A stretch of DNA of 64,000 nt from Chamaea fasciata (Eukaryota; Chordata; Aves; Passeriformes; Sylviidae). The notes under the pieces were generated by a model. The model saw nothing but the letters and a program-made list of their open reading frames with translations, was not told where the DNA came from and made no database searches. The position numbers and the translations under genes were made by a program. The DNA lies in the NCBI GenBank assembly GCA_029207755.1, contig JARCOQ010000003.1:41746144-41810143 (forward strand). Direction: 5' to 3'. The stretch's first letter is position 1. Every line of letters starts with the position of its first letter. Positions 1-18,054 of the stretch are shown here, in pieces.

Positions 1-3000
1 AGGTCAAAATATTACTTAAAACACTGCAAGTGAATTCTCTTAAGAGAAGTCTATTTTTTATTTTATATTTAATCTGAGCCAGCTAGTCAAAAGGACCTCA
101 CTTACTTCAGGAGGCTGATTCATTGACCTTTTTAAATTTAAATTGCAATGATGACTTCTGGAAGCGTAGTTAAATTTATCTGAGAGCACAAATTGGAGTT
201 CAGAGCTCTAGGTTTGTGCAGAGAATAAATATCAGTGTAGCTTTTGTGCTAACACTGGGCCTAAACTAAGCACTGGGCTTAAACTAAACCACCAGAACGT
301 CCTGTTAAATGTTTGTCCAGGAATTTTATGGGTTAAATTAGGCATGTGAATGCCAGCATATAGATACTGCTTTGACCACTGTAACTAACTTCCCAGCTCC
401 TTAGAGAAGAGCATCTTGTCTTTATGGTGCTTCACTGTGTTTGATGGAGAGTGTCCCTTTGACAGAGAAGCATCTTAACAGAGGTGAAGGGCACCACAGC
501 CACTGACTTTAAAGGCTGTAGAGCCAAACAAAATACATTGAGTGGTTTAGATGTAACAGCCTGCACTGAATCAAGAGTCTCTCTATTCAAGGCTGTAAGC
601 TCAACAGTTCTGTACTGAGGGCCCGGAGAAACGAGGGGGGAACAAGGTCCTCTGGTTCCTGTGGAAATGCTTTTCTCTGCAATTAAGCTATGTACCAGCT
701 GAAAACACTTTGCATCGCCCTTTTAAATGTTTTCACTTCAAATTTTGTGGGTTAGCTCAGGGTAAGCACTTCCCTTGGCTTTTGAGAAAAGCCATAAAAA
801 CCTAGACTTTGTGACTTATTTTAAATCAGAGAATGAAAACACATTGCATGGCCCTTCCAAAGACAAATTATCTTTAATTTTTAAAAATCCCATCTAATTG
901 TCATTAATCAAGCCATCCCCTGTGCTAATAAGATGGAGGCAGGGAATGGAATGCCATTCCAGCTCAGGCAGCTGTTGTGCATGTCAACCAGTTTCAAAAC
1001 GCTTGGCAAAAGTTGTAAATGCAGTTCTAATGAGATCGGCTTGTCTGCAACTAGCAAACACATACCAGCCGCACCAAAATGTTTGTTTGCCATGGGACTA
1101 AGTGGAGATTGTGTTAACCGTTCTGCATTCAAGGGTACGTGTCAAGAAAAGTTCAAATCAAGCACAAGGCAGTGACACTGGAATGCAGCTTTCTCCAGAA
1201 TGGTCACTTATATAAACCCTGAAAAACCCTCCACCACAACTCATGGTTTTTGTTGTGTGTGGGGGGCATTTGCCCATCAGGACTCTTGACCTTCTGGTAT
1301 CTCAGTGCACAAGGTTCTCTGCAAAGGCTGCATAAGCAGGCTACAAACAGAAGTGTGTTTCCTACTGGGATGTTTGAGGATGGGCTTCTGGGATGGGACC
1401 AACTTCCAAGGCATTCTACAGCATCTATCACCTGCCAGGTACCCCCAGCTGGTCATGCCTCCATCAGCTGCCCAGGTGGAGAGAAGGTGCTCAGCTGAGC
1501 CACCCAGGGGCTCCAGTGTGGGTGTGCAGCCTTGAAAGAGCAATGACCAGCTTGATCATCCAGCCAGTCTGACTGCCAAGTTCATCACAGCCAGTTCCAC
1601 AAAGCCTGGTTAAACAGAGGACTGGTCCAGAGGGGCTGCAGCCCTGTTCAGCTAAGGCACCTCTGTGGGCCAGGGGTGGGCACCTAGGTGAATCAGCACA
1701 TTGGTGACTTCTTGCAGAACCATCAAGGAGATCACCAAACCAGTGTAGCTGCAGAAAACTAAGCAACAGAAACACCTATGCTTCAGAGAAGCTGAGTCTC
1801 AGGAAAGCCAGCGGCACTTCACCTCAGCTGTGAAGTAACACCACAATGTAACACCACAAACTTCGACACCTTGTTCCTTTTCCTCAGCACAAAAGGGAAT
1901 CCTGTTTTTTAACTTTCCTTTTATGGTTCTTTGAGCTTAAGTACAAAGGACTGGTTAAATTTCTGGTACCGTGACTACTCTCTTGCCAGTAGCCCTTTAA
2001 TCTGTGTCTTGTGCCAAAGAATATTAATTATTGTAGGCTACAGTGAAGTCCATCCCTACCCCCACTTGAGCCTCTGAAATGAACAGTGAAGTTGAACTTT
2101 GCCAGCAACTGTTAGGAAAGGGGCCAAGAACAGCCTAACAGGAAAGATACTCAGGATTTTTTGTTTGTTTTTTCTGCTGAACCATGTTTTTGTAATTATG
2201 AATACTTTGTTGAAATTGCTTGGAAAAGGAAGTACACAGAAAATGGTCCATACTATTAAACTAACAACATATTAGTGTTGAAAGAATATAAAACTGGTCT
2301 CACTCTGTTGGACTTACACAGACAAAACCCCTTCTCAGAAGGAATTTGGCTTGAGAAGAGAGATCTGGAGAAATCTTAGTTAACTTCAGGTCCATGTGCC
2401 TTATTTTCTGGACTACGACTGCCCCAAATGGCCTAAAGGCAAAGGACATTCACACTAAACAAAAACAATGACTGAAAGAAAGAGAAAAGAGGAATTTGAA
2501 AGCTGTCATTTCCAAATCCCTTCTACGCAAAAGTTGGTTCCTGACTTTCGATAAGGAACCCTGAAAAAGGAAGCAATTAGTTTTTCGGAGCATAAAGTAT
2601 CTTCAACTAGACTGGAGAGAAACAGGACAATTTATTTTTCTTGGATTCACGTGAATGCTGCTGTAATCAGTTCCCACTTGCTCCTGCCACCTTTCCCCAA
2701 GCTCAGGTTTGTAAAATCCCGAATTGCTAAATATAGAGAAAAAAAACTGCAGAAGCATGACTACAGGGTATCAAAAGAGGTTTATCAAAGGTGGAAAATT
2801 ATTACTTTGCCCCAAGTTAATAAATACTTAATAATATAAAGGAGTTAGATGAAGTAGGACCACTTCAAACTACTGTCCTTCATAGAGTGTTTTAAAATTT
2901 CTATTTAAATGGTTTTCTCTAGTCAGCAGCCTGGTCCTGGCTCCCATCACACTAAGGCATATATACGGCTACAGGCATATCTCAGTGTAAAAGGAAAAAT

Positions 3001-4900
3001 GCCACTCTAGAGTGAGGAAGTTTGGTTTATATAACAACATCTATGATTCAGCCTCAAGAAAGTCTTGGTTTTAGTTAAAAGAAAATTAAACTTATCCCTG
3101 CCTGGTATGGAGAACTAAGCTTTCAGAATCACATATGCAGTATTTATGTCCTATCAAACACTTTCACTTTCCGTAGTAATAAGCCCCCTCTTCGGTTCAT
3201 AAAACAGATTTGATGCATAAACAATATTGCTGAAAACACGTCCAAAATTAGTAAAGAAGACTTTGCTTTACAAACCCAGTTTTTAAGGCTGATTGTGACC
3301 TTGTACAGTCCCTTACACAAGCAAGGGTACGCAACCATTTGGCTGAGATCAAAACAAAGCCTCCCATCTCCTCAACAAACAGTCCCACAAAGCGCCTTAC
3401 ACTGGGACACTGGGAAGCATGTATGGCTATTTCCACACGCCCCGCCGGGAACTGTAGCGAGATCCGCGACAGCAAGCAGCTATTGCCACCTTAGGGCGGC
3501 CCTTAGTACTGCTGCAGGTGAAGTGAAGCTGCCCGCTCCTGCTCTTGTACACCTTAGAGCTGAAAGTGCTCGCTCCAAGGTTATTCCAATCCTGCAGCGC
3601 ACCCCCTCTCTCGAAAGGTACAAACGTTTAAAATTATTAAGAGGTTTTCAAGATGAACGTTTTTGCTCTCCCTCTGTTGAGGGTTGAGTTTGTTCCTTCT
3701 TTCTCTGGAGAATTTTTTCCCCACGAGTTGCCAAGGGGACCGGGTGTTGGATACTTGAGAGTGCTTGGCTGAAACAAAGAAATAGACAAAAGGTGGAAGG
3801 GGGAGAAAACGCAGGTAAAAGACACAGCTTGAGGCAGCTGCGTGCTTTTCTGCTTCCAGCGTTCGAGAGACGCGTGTCGGCCGCTCCTTGAGGAGCTCAG
3901 CCGCCGCAAAGCACGCCGAGCGGAGAACGGCTGTTGCTAGCTGGAGGAGTTTCACTGTGGCCAAAGAGATCCAGTCCTAAAAAATCTACTATCACCGGTT
4001 CAGCCTGAATCCGGAGTTTTCCCAGCCACCCGCGGGGAGCTGGTCCAAGCCCTGCCTCTCCTTCGGCTTTCTTCGGCGCTGCTCCTCTTGCTGCAGCGTA
4101 ACCCTGCACCCCCTGCGCTGCCAGGACATCCTGCCCCTGCCTGCCGGGACACCCTGCCATCCCAGCTACCAGCCCGGGACTTTTCCACTGTTCCAGCTTA
4201 GTGCTCTGAAGATCCTGCAGAAACACCGAAACCAAACTGCCCTGGGTTTTGTGAAACAAAGCCCTCAAGGTTCTTGGTACTGTTGTCGTTTGTCATTAAT
4301 GCTGTAGTTGTTTGGTGGGGGGGGAGATTTTTTTGTGTTTGTTTGCTTTGTATTACATACTAATAAAGAACTGCTATTCCTATTTCCCAAATCTTTGCCA
4401 AAAAGCCTCTGATTGTAATTTTACCTAGCAGATACCTGTCTTCCTAAACCAAGACACCCTCCTTTCTCTTATATAAAATTGTATTAAAGACGTCTAATCC
4501 CTGTCCAAGCAGATCTGCCAAACCCAGCCCTTTGCTTCTAGCACCCCTAAGTGGCACTGTTAGAATTGTTTTGCCTAGCTGCACCTCTGTAGCTTGCCTA
4601 GACAGTTCTGTAAACAGGTAAGGCTCAAAATGCTCCATAAACTGTTAATTTACATTGTAGACACAGTACTAGATGAATACTATGCTGATTAACACATGGG
4701 AAGTACAGACATGGAACTAAGGAGAGCTGCAGACAGTCAGGGCCTTCCCACCTTTCATCCTGAGGTGATGACAATTTCACAAACAAAGCTAGGGAACGTG
4801 GTGGATTAAAAAAAAAAAACCTTCTTTCATCCATAATATACATCTGACATTTGGGATGTTTTAATACTAATAAACAAGTAATTTCTAGCTGAGCAGCCTG
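1..4900. other. Gene-poor leftmost region, no coding sequence recognised
   Basis: Mostly AT-rich DNA with only short, non-conserved open frames on both strands. A GC- and CpG-enriched patch lies at about 3430-4060. A lone plus-strand AATAAA is at 4362-4367. In mammals the neighbour that converges on PSMB1 is FAM120B, so this could be its 3-prime region, but no FAM120B exon could be identified and I do not claim one. Confidence 0.4.
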
Positions 4901-6928
4901 TGAACACTTTGGTACTCACACATCTCCTGTCAGTCCTGCAACTCCTCACACAGAGCACAAGCAGTGATCTGGGCAGGGCAAAACTGCAAAGTTAAAAATG
5001 TGGGAAACAAACCTCCCCATCTCACTGGTTCCAAACCCACCCACAAAGGGAGTGAACATAGTGTGACATTCTTCGGTGAGAGAAGTTTGGTATTTTCAGT
5101 CCAGCTGTGAAAAAGCTGCCCTTCTTTGCCGGTTCTTCAGGTAGGTGTACTCTGCAGGGAAATCTGAAAAGAAGACAAAATCTTGCATCGGTGCAAGTGC
5201 ACCAACAGGATGGCACTGACACACAGGGTCAGGAGAACAGGTACCTGCTCTTGTACCTCTTCTGAGACCGCAAATGACACCTGAAAATTCTAATCACCAT
5301 GTGTTTCTCCTGAATGAACTTAGAGAGGCAAGCCTAGCCACATCAGACAGTAATTCCCAAAACCTGTAAATATGCATTTATTTTGGATGTAAAACCTACC
5401 CTTAAATATAACAGCAGCCAAATTTATCACAACTTTTGAGTTAAATCACTGCAACTCTCCTACATGTCTGGCATCCTGTAAGAACATTAAATTAGCTCAT
5501 TTAGAACATTAAATTAGATAGTTCCCCTTGCTTGTTGCTCTTCACTGTTTAGACCTTATGTATCGCAAACAGACCTGTCCCAAAGGCAGACATGTCAATT
5601 TGTTACCCTCTCCTGCTTTTCTTTGCAACTGAAACACTATTTAGCTTCAGTAGATTTCAACAACTTTGCATAAAGCTCCAACAGCCTATTGTGAAATGCT
5701 TGAGCAATTCAACCTAAATCTGGTATCAAAGAGAGCTGAGTTTAAGGTGCTTTAACTTAATTTTACAGATGCAGGAAGGAGCTGTTCCCTCCTTACCCAG
5801 CCCAACACTGGCACCCAGTGGTCAAGTGCCTTCACAAACACTTTGGGAAAGTTGGTGGATTTCCTGAACACGGCCAGAGTCTGTTTAAAAGCACTAGTTG
5901 CTCGATTACTGAGGTTCAAAATGCTACCCACTATCTAAACTGTCTAGGAAGCCTGAGATGGGTGAAGACCAGCCAGAGCTAGGAATAAAGCACTGCACCC
6001 AAAATGCTGCACTGAAATCAGCCAGTCACATCCAAACAGGAGACAATGCTACAGTAGGGTCTAGCATGTCAGCAAAATTGTTCTTTTAAGGAACTAGTAT
6101 GCCACCTGAAGCAACGAGATATTTTATATGTCCTTTTTTAAAGAGCTACAGACTGTGAAAGGACTCTTGGACAAGAGAAAATTATCTTGCCCTTGATGGA
6201 TGCAGCTCTGTTTTTCTGAAGGTCCTAATACTGAAGCCGGTTTCCAGGAGTGTGATACAGCACATCAAACAAACTACACTTGATGCAATTTCCCAAGAAT
6301 CGAAAACAGCAGTAGGGCTAACAGAGGACCCAGGCATTAAAAGGCACTTAGGAATCTCCATTCTAAGCTATTTTCCATCAGTAGCCACAAGGGGACAATG
6401 CTTCAAATTCTGGGCATTAACCAAACACACACACAGAGGTGAGCCCAGATGCAGAGTCCAGGACTAAACTCTGAAAAGACTCCATGTAACATTCTTCCCT
6501 CTAACACAGTGATACCGGTTTCAGATGACCCATACAGTCTTTGCAAATAAGTACACAAAGTCAAATGTCAGGACAGCACGTCAGAGAAATAAAGAAGACA
6601 GAAAAAGCAAGCTATGAAGTGCAGAGAAGGCAGCATGAACAGAGCAAATGCTTTACATGCTGAACCAAGGCTGATCTGAAAGAATTATCAGAAAAATCTG
6701 TGAACCTAAATTTTAATACTCCCCCATATCGCAGCAGAAGGGATTGTGAGAAGGAGATTAAACTTGCATTCGAATTAGACTGATCAATAGATTAAGATGA
6801 GATGAAGGAAACTGACTTGTAACTTTTAGCTGCTTTCCTACCACAAACTGCTCTGGTTTCTAAAAAACCCAATTTCTAACAAAGACAGAAAATACTCAGC
6901 ACCACAGTAGTTGAACTTCTGGAAAAAA
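4901..6928. other. Spacer downstream of PSMB1
   Basis: No recognised gene. A direct repeat of the 14-mer gaacattaaattag occurs near 5480-5515. A minus-strand segment at 5096-5163 resembles a terminal exon and is discussed among the findings; otherwise I see nothing. Confidence 0.35.
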
Positions 6929-6934
6929 TTTAAT
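6929..6934 (-). terminator. PSMB1: PSMB1 polyadenylation signal (ATTAAA)
   Basis: The minus strand reads ATTAAA about 70 nt past the PSMB1 stop codon. This is the nearest common polyadenylation hexamer and would give the short 3-prime UTR expected of this gene. Confidence 0.55.
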
Positions 6935-7001
6935 AAGACAAATGTCTTCACAACACAGGTAAATTATACATAACAGGTAACTTGCTTACACATGAACTGT
7001 A

Positions 7002-13675
<6,674 letters not shown>

Positions 13676-14055
13676 CGCAGCTGCCCGATCGCTGCTGTCT
13701 CACGGCGAAATGGCGGCACCGGAGGCGGAAGCGGAGCCGCTCTGGGAGGGCGGCACCGCCTCCTCTCAGCTGCTCTGCCGGGCGCCGAGCGCCGTGCGCT
13801 GGCGGGAGGGCGGCGGGGCGGCCGGGGAGCGGAGCCCGCCGGGGCCCTGCCTGGGCCCCCGGCAGCGCCGCCCTCGGCTCTTGTCCAAGCGCCGCCCTGT
13901 CACCTGCGTGCCCGCTCGTGGAAACACGCAGGCTGATCAGGAGCTGTGGTGAGGCCGATCACACACCCCTCGTGTTTGGGCGGGTGGGCAGCAGGGTGGC
14001 TCCTGCTCTGCAGGGGAGAGCGCCTTTGGAACCCCTGTGAAGAGCAAGAGTCGGG

Positions 14056-14520
14056 AATCATAGAATCATCGGGTGGTTGGAGTTGGAAGGGACCTTAAAG
14101 ATCATCTAGTCCTGTCACGGGCAGGGACACCTTCCACTGGACCAAGTTGCTCAGAGCTCCATCCTGCTTGGCCTTGAACACTTCCACGGATGGGGCCTCC
14201 GCAACTTCCCTGGGCAGCCTGTGCCAGTATTGCACCTCCCTCACAGCAAAGAACTTCCTCCTTATATCTAATCTAAACTGTCTCTCAGTTTCAGGCCATT
14301 CCCCCTTGTCCTGTCACTACATGCTCTTGTGAAAAATCCCTCTCCACCTGTCTAGTAGGTCACTCTGAAGCCTTCTCTTATCCAGGCTGAATAATCAAAA
14401 TTATCTCAGCCTTTCCTCATACAAGAGGTGCTTCATTCTTCTTAGCATCTTGGTGGACCTTTTCCAACAGGTTCTTGAGCTGGACACAGTACTCCAGATG
14501 GGGTCTCACCAGGTCCTTGA
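14056..14520 (-). mobile_element. CR1 LINE 3-prime end, minus orientation
   Basis: The plus strand starts gaatcatagaatcat, the reverse complement of the CR1 terminal ATTCTATG repeats. It then runs through gttggaagggaccttaaaga, ggccttgaacacttccac and gacacagtactccagatggg, all hallmarks of the CR1 3-prime end read backwards. The copy is diverged and 5-prime truncated. The DNA from 14521 to 14813 is not obviously CR1 and I could not identify it. Confidence 0.9.
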
Positions 14521-14813
14521 GGTGGGCCATGGGGTGTGGTGCCAGGAACCATGGCATGAGTGGAAACAAGTGGGAAGGGCTGGGTTCAAAATGGTACTAG
14601 AGGAGAAGGACAGGGTGGGGACAGTCAGATGCAGGGGACATGTGGTGCTCCTGAGGAGAAGTGTGCTGCCCAGCTTTGGGAAGCACAGCCGTGGTGGCTG
14701 CAGTCTCCATGGGCACTGCGCAGCTGGCAGCACAGCAGTGTGAACTCTGTACAGCTCCAATGCGAGGAACCACAGCCTATGTGAAGGCCTGGTGCACTGC
14801 CAGGGACCTCCAC

Positions 14814-16136
14814 AGATTCACAGGATCTGGAAGGGACCACAGAAGGTCATCTGGGGCAACCTTTCTGCTCAAGCAGGGTCATCCTAGAGCACCTGGTACA
14901 GGATTGTGTCCAGATGGTTCTTGAACATCTCCAGTGAGGGAGACTCCAACCTCTCTGGACAGCATGTTCCAGTGTTCAGTGTTATAAGTGTATATTATGT
15001 AGTTGGCTTTTCGCATAACTATTATAATTGTACTGTATTATGTTTTTATTAATAAGAATTTAGAAGGGTAATGAATGTGTAATTTTTGATTATACCAGAG
15101 GGGTAAGATTTTTTTGTAACGCTTAAGTCACCAAGCCTGAAGCTATGGGAAGGGGGTCACCTTGTGACCCTTTTAAGAAAAAAAACTGTTAACTTTCTGT
15201 TTTCTTATCCAACTGAAAAGAACCAGAAAACCTCAAAAGAAGATTTATATTCATGTTACCAGACTATGTGGAGACACCCACAAAATAAATCTACTAAAAT
15301 CTACTAGATAAGATTATCGGGGATACTTAAAACAGATCAAAAAGGAATGTTTGATTGCCATCTATTGAATATTCAATACGGTGCTCCTTAAAGATAGAAG
15401 TCCTAAAGGGTGAGGGGGGCGACGGACAGACCTGGTGCCAAGTCCCCCCTCGGCCGAGAAGCTTGGTTTATTCTGTCTCCTACTTTGTCTATTTTTTTAT
15501 TTCTATTAAATTTATAAAATTCCAAAAGAGAGTGGAACTTGTTTTTCACAGTCACCTGCACAGTGAAGAAGTTCTTCCTCATAATCAGGTGGAATTTCCC
15601 TTGTATCAGTTTCTGTCCGTTGCCTCTTGCTTGGCACCACAGAGAAGAGCCTGGCTGAACCCTCTTCACACCCACCCTTTAGATATTTATACACACTAAT
15701 GAGGTCCCCTCTCAGTCGTCTCTTCTCGAGGCTGAACATGCCCAGCTCCCTCAGCCTTTCCTGGAAAGTGGATGCTCCAGTCCGTTAACCGTCCCTGTAG
15801 CACTCTGCTGCACCTGCTCTGGGAGCTCCATGCCTTTCCTGTCCTGAGGAGCCCAGAACAGGACACAGCACTCCAGGTGTGCCTCACCAGGGCTGACTAA
15901 GGCGGCAAGATCAATATTCTGGCAACGCTCTTCCTAATGCACCCCAGGACAGCGCTGGCCTTCTTGGCCACAAGGGCACTGCTGGCTCACGGACAGCCTG
16001 TTATTCACCAGGACCACCAGGTCCTTCTCCGCAGTGCTGCTTCCCAGCAGGCTGTTTCGCAGCCTGTGCTGGCGCCCGTGGTTACGCCTCCCCAGGTGCA
16101 GGAGCCTGCACTTGCCCTTGTTTAATTTCCGCAGGT
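14814..16136 (-). mobile_element. CR1 LINE with 3-prime end of ORF2, split by an LTR
   Basis: This is a second minus-strand CR1. The 3-prime part is 14814-14979 and the rest is 15549-16136; removing 14980-15548 restores continuous CR1 homology (gttccagtgttcag then tcacctgcacagtgaagaa). The 15850-16130 part encodes, on the minus strand, the C-terminal end of the CR1 reverse-transcriptase ORF, with recognisable remnants such as KCRLLHLGRRNH, AEKDLVVLVNNRLSVS and QQCPCGQEGQRCPGV. It carries stops and indels and is dead. The truncated 5-prime end of the element abuts the TBP CpG island. Confidence 0.88.
14980..15548 (+). mobile_element. Probable solo LTR of an avian endogenous retrovirus, nested in CR1
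   Basis: A 569-bp insertion into CR1 with the terminal dinucleotides TG (tgttataagtg) and CA (gtttttca). CAG occurs directly outside both ends, consistent with a short target-site duplication. It contains AATAAA at 15284-15289, a palindromic gggtcaccttgtgaccc near 15155-15175 and a T-rich end typical of U5. No gag, pol or env sequence or second LTR is present, so recombination to a solo LTR is inferred. The ERV class cannot be fixed by eye, because the duplication appears as only 3 bp. Confidence 0.65.
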
Positions 16137-16139
16137 TCC

Positions 16140-16740
16140 TCGCCGCGAAGGCTCCGGTCCCGCTGGCGGCGGGAAGTGACGCGCCGGGCGCGCCGGTGGC
16201 GCGGGGGCGGGGCGCGGCCGGGCTCCGGCGGGCGCTGAGCGCGGCGGGAGCGGAGCGAGCGCCAGGTACCGAGTGCCCGCCGCCCCCCGCGGCCGCCGCT
16301 CGCCCCCTGCCCGCGGACGGGCCGGTGGGGCCGCGATGGTGCGGGGCAGGCCGGGCCTGGCGGGCGGGGACGGTGCGCGGGCCGGGCTCAGTCCGCATCT
16401 CCGGGGCGGCCTGAGCCGCGGCGGGGGGAGCGGGGAGGGACTCCCGCGGCGCGGAGGCGGCGGCCGCCTTTCTCTCCCCCGCCGCGGCTCGGGGGCGAGC
16501 GGCGGCCGTGGCGCCGGGCGCGGGATGGGCGCGGGCAGCGGCGGGACCGTGCGAGGGCGGGCGGGGGCTGCGCGGGGCCGGGGCCGGTGTTGGACGGGGA
16601 GCGGGGAGCGCTGAGGGGCGCGGGCAGGCTGCGGCCGCGCGCCGAGCGCTGGTGGGGAGCCCGAAAGGGGCCTCGGGGCCGGGTCGGGACCTCCTCCGGC
16701 TGTCTCCTGCTTCTGGACTCTGTTCCCTCGACCAAAACGT
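16140..16740 (+). promoter_or_regulatory. TBP: TBP CpG-island promoter
   Basis: Extremely CpG-rich DNA begins abruptly where the CR1 ends. A GC box, gggggcggggc, is at 16203-16213. No TATA box is apparent. The long open frames on both strands here come from the base composition. This is the only island upstream of the TBP coding exons, hence the assignment. Confidence 0.7.
16200..16265 (+). other. TBP: Inferred TBP non-coding exon 1
   Basis: The segment ends in gcgccag followed by gtaccgag, a plausible donor downstream of the GC box. Human TBP also has a non-coding first exon. The 5-prime boundary is a guess and other donors in the island are possible. Confidence 0.35.
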
Positions 16741-18054
16741 CGCTCCGAGCGAGCCTTAAGTGGGTACAGGAGGGACCTCTGCGTAGACGGTGCCCTGGCT
16801 GCAGGTTTTGGCATGCCTGGTATCCAGCCTTACTAAATAGCTCGGCTGTCGAGGAGCTGACTTTGTTTCTTCCGGGATAATGTTCAGATTTCTCATGTGC
16901 CCTCGTTGTAAATCCTGGGGTTTCTGCTTGATACCTTTGGTGTGGGAAACGGTGATAATGTCTTATGGTCATGGGTGGAAAAAAGCAGGCCTTTTTAGCT
17001 GAAATGTAAATTTTACTGTAATTCTAAGCTCTTTCATCTTAAAAACAAAAAGAGAGACTGGATAGACTGTCTTCAGATTTTGAGGTGGCCTACCTCTGGC
17101 CTGATAATGACCTTGAGTATTTCTCAGCAATAGTTAAGAAACTAACAAATTAACGGGATAATATTTTATATCACTGGTATCATAACACTTAAATTCTTCA
17201 CTCCTATTGGTTATTTCCATAACACAGCAACAGAAGCTTAGTTAAAAAATAAAACCATTGAATGTTTTGTTTGTATGCTTGAAATTGGTTTTCACATATT
17301 TCTTTTCTCCTCATGAAATGCATGTCATTACAGTTGGAAATCTGTTAGTGCTTTATTTTACGGAATTGGACGGAAGAGCTTTTCCTAGCTCCGATTTGAG
17401 CAGTGATGCTTTTCTCATAGAAGAAAAAGATAATTTTTGAAAGCCCAAGCCTTAAAATGGCCAGGAAGAGACTTACAAGCAATGTGTCAGTAAGCTTGTC
17501 AATTGCTAGTCAGGGGAATTGAATTCTAAAAACATCAGTGCTTTTGCAGCTAAAGCAAAACTTGGAGTAGAATGAGCATCAACAGCTTGAGCAGTTTGTG
17601 CAGAAGGGTTTGGTTCTACAGAGGCCTGCCCATGTGAGTCAGGTAACCTGCCAGGGACTTCAGCAGAATGATACTGCAAAGCTTCTATGCAATGTGCCTG
17701 AAAAAGGTTATTTTTATGGATTGTGCATGCGTGTGTGCGTACGCGTGAATGTTCTTGTATGTATTTCTACGTGGGTGTCTCTTATCTGAGTCAGCAGCTG
17801 ATAGGTTTGCATTTGGGTTTGTGTTTAGATATTATTCTCAGGATACTACTTTTTTTTTCTTTTCAGGCTTCGGTTAGCGTTTTAAACTCATAACATATTT
17901 CTCTGAAGCTGATGTTTTCCTAACACTTTCAGCTTGGCTTTAAAAGCTACTTTGCTGGAATGTTTTAAACAGTTAAAAAACCTCTAGGATTTGAAGTTTA
18001 TTTAAATTAATTGGAGGAAATACTTCTGGCCTCACCAAAGAAATAACTGGAATC

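Noticed and set aside
2651..2839. Possible basic protein segment (PKLRFVKSRIAKYREKKLQK)
   Set aside because: It has no acceptor/donor pair that preserves a longer frame, no recognised family, and AT-rich composition like its surroundings.
15934..16398. 154-codon minus-strand frame as a cellular gene
   Set aside because: Its C-terminal half is the decayed CR1 reverse-transcriptase end and its N-terminal half is CpG-island sequence; it is not a gene.
16122..16814. 230-codon open frame on the minus strand at the TBP promoter
   Set aside because: A Pro/Arg/Ala-rich artefact of the island with no splice or homology support.
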